A stretch of DNA of 37,178 bases from Actinomycetota bacterium (lineage in GTDB: Bacteria; Actinomycetota; Actinomycetes; Actinomycetales; Microbacteriaceae). Shown here piece after piece: positions 33,991-37,178 of this stretch. Both the position numbers and the translations under genes were made by a program. How positions within the stretch are numbered: the first letter of the stretch is position 1; each line of letters begins with the position of its first letter. The stretch spans positions 1-37,178 of the forward strand of contig CANFVD010000014.1 of the NCBI GenBank assembly GCA_947450345.1, written 5' to 3'. The notes below the pieces were generated by a model. That model was not told the DNA's origin and made no database searches. It saw only the letters and a program-made list of their open reading frames with translations.

Positions 33991-34365
33991 ATGCTCATTG
34001 CCTATTGGATCATCGCCGGAATTCTCGCTGTCGTGTACCTGCTCGTCGGTGGAACGAAGATTATTCGTTCGCGCGCGCAGCTCGACGAGTCGGGCATGCA
34101 CTGGGTGCGGGGCGCGAATCCGGCAGTGGTCAAGCTGGTCGGACTCATCGAGATCCTTGGTGCCGCAGGCCTCATCCTCCCGCCCCTGCTCAGCAAGGCC
34201 GTGGTGTTAGCCCCACTTGCCGCCATCGGCCTTGTGCTGGTGCAGGCCGTGGCCATCGGCGTTCACATGCAGATGAAAGATGCCAAGAGTCTTCCTCTCA
34301 ACATTGCGCTCTTGCTTCTGGCGTTCGCCGCTGCCTGGATCGGCGTGCTGACGCTTCCCTTCTGA
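33991..34365 (+). CDS. DoxX-like small membrane protein
   Basis: A 124-residue protein with four hydrophobic segments and the DoxX-like pattern (YLLVGGTKIIRS in helix 1, VKLVGLIEILGAAGLILPPL in helix 2-3). DoxX-family proteins are linked to quinone or redox handling at the membrane, but this one has no assigned role. TAGGCT lies exactly 6 nt before the ATG. It is placed between a reductase and a thioesterase with no clear functional link. Confidence 0.8.
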   Translation: MLIAYWIIAGILAVVYLLVGGTKIIRSRAQLDESGMHWVRGANPAVVKLVGLIEILGAAGLILPPLLSKAVVLAPLAAIGLVLVQAVAIGVHMQMKDAKSLPLNIALLLLAFAAAWIGVLTLPF

Positions 34366-34404
34366 CGTTGCGTCGGCAACAAACCGCTCAGGAAGAATGG
34401 CACT

Positions 34405-34923
34405 GTGAATTTGTATCTTCGGCTCGTGTGGCTCTATGTGCGGAGCCGCTTTCGCTCGCGACTGGCGCCCCAAGACACCGCGGTGACTCCGTTTCGTGTG
34501 TGGCCCAGTGATCTCGACACACTGTGGCACATGAACAACGGCAAGTACCTCTCGATCATGGATTTGGGACGCATGGATCTCATGATGCGCTCGGGAACGT
34601 GGTCACGCATCACGGGGGCCGGTTGGTATCCCGTGATTGCGGGACAAACAATCTCCTATTACCGTTCCCTCAACCCGTGGAAAACGTTCGAGGTCCACAC
34701 GCGCATCCTGGGATTTGACGATCGCTGGGGGTTTCTCGAGCAAACCTTCGTGCGAAGCGGCCACGTCCACGCGCGCGCTATTGTTCGGTCGCGATTCCTC
34801 AAGCGCTCCGGTGGATCGGTCGACCACTCCGAACTAGTCGCGCTCTTTGGCGATGTACCGGGGCCGGAAGGCATCCCCGATTGGGTCAAGGAGTGGGCGG
34901 AACACGCGCGTCCTCAGAAGTAG
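34405..34923 (+). CDS. Hot-dog-fold acyl-CoA thioesterase-like protein
   Basis: A 172-residue thioesterase-superfamily protein. VTPFRVWPSDLDTLWHMNNGKYLSIMDLGR matches the 4HBT-type catalytic and dimer region (WPSDLDTLWHMNN), and SYYRSLNPWKTFEV follows. It probably hydrolyses acyl-CoA or acyl-ACP thioesters, or resembles THEM6-like proteins whose activity is unclear. The GTG start has AAGAAT exactly 6 nt upstream. Its stop codon TAG (34921-34923) is also the start of the TAGTCT -10 box of the next gene. Confidence 0.83.
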   Translation: MNLYLRLVWLYVRSRFRSRLAPQDTAVTPFRVWPSDLDTLWHMNNGKYLSIMDLGRMDLMMRSGTWSRITGAGWYPVIAGQTISYYRSLNPWKTFEVHTRILGFDDRWGFLEQTFVRSGHVHARAIVRSRFLKRSGGSVDHSELVALFGDVPGPEGIPDWVKEWAEHARPQK

Positions 34924-34932
34924 TCTGAGCAC

Positions 34933-36747
34933 ATGAAACAGCGTCTTGCCCCGATATCGGCCGTCGTTCTTGCCCTCCTCGTCGCGTGTGGAATCGCGGC
35001 AGCGTCACCGGCCCATGCCGACGTCAACGATTTCACCTTCGACTCGATGACGGCGACGTACGAACTCAGCCGCACGCCGTCGGGAGAATCGCAGATGCGC
35101 GTTGTGGAAACCCTCGTTGCTCAATTTCCCGAGGCTGATCAAAATCACGGCATCATCCGTGCCATCCCCACGAGCTCCCACGACAGGCCTGTTGGGCTCG
35201 AATTCGTGAGGGTGACGGACGGTGACGGTGTTGCCCGAGACTTCACGACGAACGAGGCCGACGGGTTCTTGGAGGTCACCGTGGCCGCCCCGGATTATGT
35301 TCACGGCGCGCAAACGTACGTATTCGAATATCTGGAGCACAACGTCATTTTTGAGCCGAGCGGCGGCGGTGCGGCGCAGGAGTTTTACTGGGATGTGAAC
35401 GGCACCGGCTGGGCCCAACCGTTTGGATCTGTGACCGCTTCTGTGGTCATTCCCAAGAACCTCGCGCCTTCACTCACCGGTGACAGCGCGTGTTACCAAG
35501 GCGCCGAGGGCTCGGCGACCACGTGCACCACAAACTCTGTGGCGACGAACGACGCGGGAGACACGGTCCTCAGGTTTGACGCGACAAACCTGCTGCCGTA
35601 CGAGAATTTGACGCTGGCGGTCGGATTCGCGGCGGACACGTTTGTGATGCCCTCGACCGACATGTTTACCGACTTCTCCGGCTGGATTTTCTGCTTCTCT
35701 GTTCTGCTCTTTCTGGGCGCCTTGATTGCCGGACTCGTGTTGCGCCTGACCTACTGGCGCAACCACCGTGGCCGCGGAATTATCGTTCCCGAGTACGCGG
35801 CCCACCCCCAGATGACGCCTCTTTTGGCCGCCAACATCATGGGGAATAAGCGACGCGCCTTTCCGTCGGCACTCATCGATGCCGCCGTGCGAGGTTTGGT
35901 CATCATTAGTCCGGCAGATGAGTCGGGTCGAAGCAAGCGCGGGTTCCTCATCGAGCGAACCTCGAAAGATGGAAGCGACGCCGATGCCGATCTTCTGACC
36001 GCTTTTTTCGGGGAGGGCGTCGCGGCAGGAACTCAGGTGAGTACCCTCACGCCGGATACGGCACGCTACCGTCGCCTGTCGAAACTCCAGCGCGACGTGG
36101 ATCGCCAAGCCGTGTCAACGGGACTCCGCGTGGAGAAGGGCAACGCACTGCGCCGCCTCCTCACCGCCGCAATTATCGTGGGAGCCATCGTCATGGGCTG
36201 GTCGAGCCTTCAACTGATGGTCTTGGGCCTCGGGGGTGCGATTCCGCCGCTGTCGATCGCACTGTTTTGGGTGTGTGTCGTTCCCGGCATCCTCATCCTG
36301 CGTAAGGTCACTCCGCTCACTGAGCAGGGTGCGCTGGAGCGTGACAAACTGCGTGGTCTTCGCGACTACATTCGCTTGGCCGAGGCGGACCGTCTTCGTG
36401 TGCTGCAGAGCCCGCAGGGTGCACTGCGCAAACCTGTCGCCGTGGGCAACGCAAAAACCATGCTCTCGCTCACCGAGCGCGTACTTCCGTACGCCGTCAT
36501 CTTTGGGCTGGCCAAGGAATGGTCGGCCGTTCTCAGCCACCTTTACGAGGAAAGCTCGATGGAACCCACCTGGTACCTCGGCAACAACCCCGGGCAATTG
36601 TTCCTGTTCTCGGCTTTCCTCACGGACTTCTCATCATCCGTCTCCACAACATGGGCCAGCTCCGGCACGAGTTCGTCATTCGGCGGTTCTTTCGGGGGCG
36701 GATTTTCCGGTGGCGGTGGCGGTGGCGGCGGTGGCGGCGGCGTTTAA
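34933..36747 (+). CDS. DUF2207-type membrane protein with glycine-rich C-terminus
   Basis: A 604-residue protein with a signal peptide (about residues 1-30, ISAVVLALLVACGIAAASPAHA), an extracytoplasmic beta-rich domain to about 235, a membrane helix (about 243-268), a cytoplasmic part, two more helices (about 410-465) and a C-terminal Gly/Ser run ending in about eleven glycines. This layout is the DUF2207 family, predicted membrane proteins of unknown function that are widespread in bacteria. TAGTCT lies exactly 6 nt before the ATG. The cysteine in the signal region (VACGIAA) is a possible but weak lipobox. Confidence 0.86.
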   Translation: MKQRLAPISAVVLALLVACGIAAASPAHADVNDFTFDSMTATYELSRTPSGESQMRVVETLVAQFPEADQNHGIIRAIPTSSHDRPVGLEFVRVTDGDGVARDFTTNEADGFLEVTVAAPDYVHGAQTYVFEYLEHNVIFEPSGGGAAQEFYWDVNGTGWAQPFGSVTASVVIPKNLAPSLTGDSACYQGAEGSATTCTTNSVATNDAGDTVLRFDATNLLPYENLTLAVGFAADTFVMPSTDMFTDFSGWIFCFSVLLFLGALIAGLVLRLTYWRNHRGRGIIVPEYAAHPQMTPLLAANIMGNKRRAFPSALIDAAVRGLVIISPADESGRSKRGFLIERTSKDGSDADADLLTAFFGEGVAAGTQVSTLTPDTARYRRLSKLQRDVDRQAVSTGLRVEKGNALRRLLTAAIIVGAIVMGWSSLQLMVLGLGGAIPPLSIALFWVCVVPGILILRKVTPLTEQGALERDKLRGLRDYIRLAEADRLRVLQSPQGALRKPVAVGNAKTMLSLTERVLPYAVIFGLAKEWSAVLSHLYEESSMEPTWYLGNNPGQLFLFSAFLTDFSSSVSTTWASSGTSSSFGGSFGGGFSGGGGGGGGGGGV

Positions 36748-36768
36748 ATTCTCTGCAAGACTATGTTC

Positions 36769-37178
36769 ATGAGCAACGACGCAGGTCATACCGCAACCGT
36801 GCTGTTCGTATGCGTCCACAACGCCGGACGCTCGCAAATGGCCGCCGGCTACCTCCAGCACTTGGCCGGCGACCGCGTGCAGGTGCTCTCTGCCGGTACC
36901 GAGCCGAAGGATCAGATCAACCCGTCCGCCATCTCGGTGATGGCCGAAGAGGGCATCGACATCGCCAACAACGCGCCCAAGGTTCTTACCGACGCCGCCG
37001 TTCAACAGGCCGACTATGTCATCACAATGGGATGCGGCGATGAGTGCCCGTTCTTCCCGGGTCGCATCTACCGGGACTGGCCCCTCGACGATCCTGCTGG
37101 CCAGGGCCCCGATGCGGTCCGGCCCATTCGCGACGAGATTCGCGCCAAGATTGAGGCGCTGATCGCCGAGATCGACGC
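36769..37178 (+). CDS. arsC: Arsenate reductase (low-molecular-weight phosphatase type), N-terminal part
   Basis: Open to the window edge, 136 complete codons. The P-loop FVCVHNAGRSQMAAGYLQHL has the CX5R active site, SAGTEPKDQINP and TMGCGDECPFFPGRIYRDW, DDPAGQ follow, which together mark arsenate reductases of the LMW-PTP fold found in actinobacteria (mycothiol- or thioredoxin-linked). It reduces arsenate to arsenite for export. AAGACT lies exactly 6 nt before the ATG at 36769; an in-frame ATG at 36763 would add two residues. No other ars gene is visible in the window. Confidence 0.92.
   Translation, partial: MSNDAGHTATVLFVCVHNAGRSQMAAGYLQHLAGDRVQVLSAGTEPKDQINPSAISVMAEEGIDIANNAPKVLTDAAVQQADYVITMGCGDECPFFPGRIYRDWPLDDPAGQGPDAVRPIRDEIRAKIEALIAEID

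Noticed and set aside
36690-36747. Glycine-codon run (GGTGGCGGC repeats) considered as a separate DNA repeat or frameshift artefact
   Set aside because: It is in frame with the DUF2207 protein, and glycine-rich tails are common in that family.

Overview
The window reads as the chromosome of a high-GC actinobacterium, most likely a member of Microbacteriaceae. This is inferred from gene order and protein style, not from a database search. The strongest markers are the block tRNA-Thr, tRNA-Met ... MaoC dehydratase pair, murB, aminotransferase, tRNA-Trp, secE, nusG, rplK, rplA, the actinobacterial type of NusG with a long acidic N-terminus, and many genes whose start codon lies exactly 6 nt after an A-T-rich -10 hexamer with no ribosome binding site (leaderless architecture).

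Region 1 (1-8.1 kb) looks like an accessory catabolic cluster: a LysR regulator (cut by the window edge) and a divergent GntR/UTRA regulator, then an apparent operon of two phosphotriesterase-family proteins, an FAD monooxygenase and an HSL-type esterase, followed by a convergent metallo-beta-lactamase-fold hydrolase and a CocE-like hydrolase. The content suggests ring hydroxylation plus hydrolysis of an ester or lactone, but the substrate cannot be read from the sequence. One phosphotriesterase paralogue has lost nearly all metal ligands.

Region 2 (8.2-12.4 kb) has an inositol-monophosphatase-family enzyme, three tandem paralogous secreted or anchored M23 (LytM) peptidases of which the third has lost its zinc ligands, then tRNA-Thr and tRNA-Met and a strong hairpin terminator.

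Region 3 (12.4-18.3 kb) sits between tRNA-Met and the MaoC genes, which I would expect to lie closer together. It starts with tandem short repeats that resemble the tRNA-Met 3' end and carries an LPxTG-type surface protein, an acetyltransferase, an agmatine-deiminase-like enzyme, and a compact unit made of a perfect 22-bp palindromic operator over a promoter, a 28-residue acidic peptide gene with Gly-Gly and CxxC motifs, a terminator, and an orphan DesK-type membrane histidine kinase. That unit is the best candidate for an undescribed system.

Region 4 (18.3-31.4 kb) is mostly housekeeping: MaoC pair and murB, aminotransferase, tRNA-Trp, secE-nusG, rplK-rplA, an acetyltransferase, a HisC/Pat aminotransferase, a lone YqaJ-type nuclease, an OmpR/EnvZ-type two-component pair, a PfkB sugar kinase, and rplJ-rplL with a structured leader and attenuator.

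Region 5 (31.4-37.2 kb) has an Nramp metal transporter, a saccharopine-dehydrogenase-family reductase, a DoxX-like membrane protein, a thioesterase, a DUF2207 membrane protein with a glycine tail, and the start of an arsenate reductase. Four of six convergent gene pairs in the window share a 4-nt stop overlap (CTAA or TTAG), which points to a compact genome.
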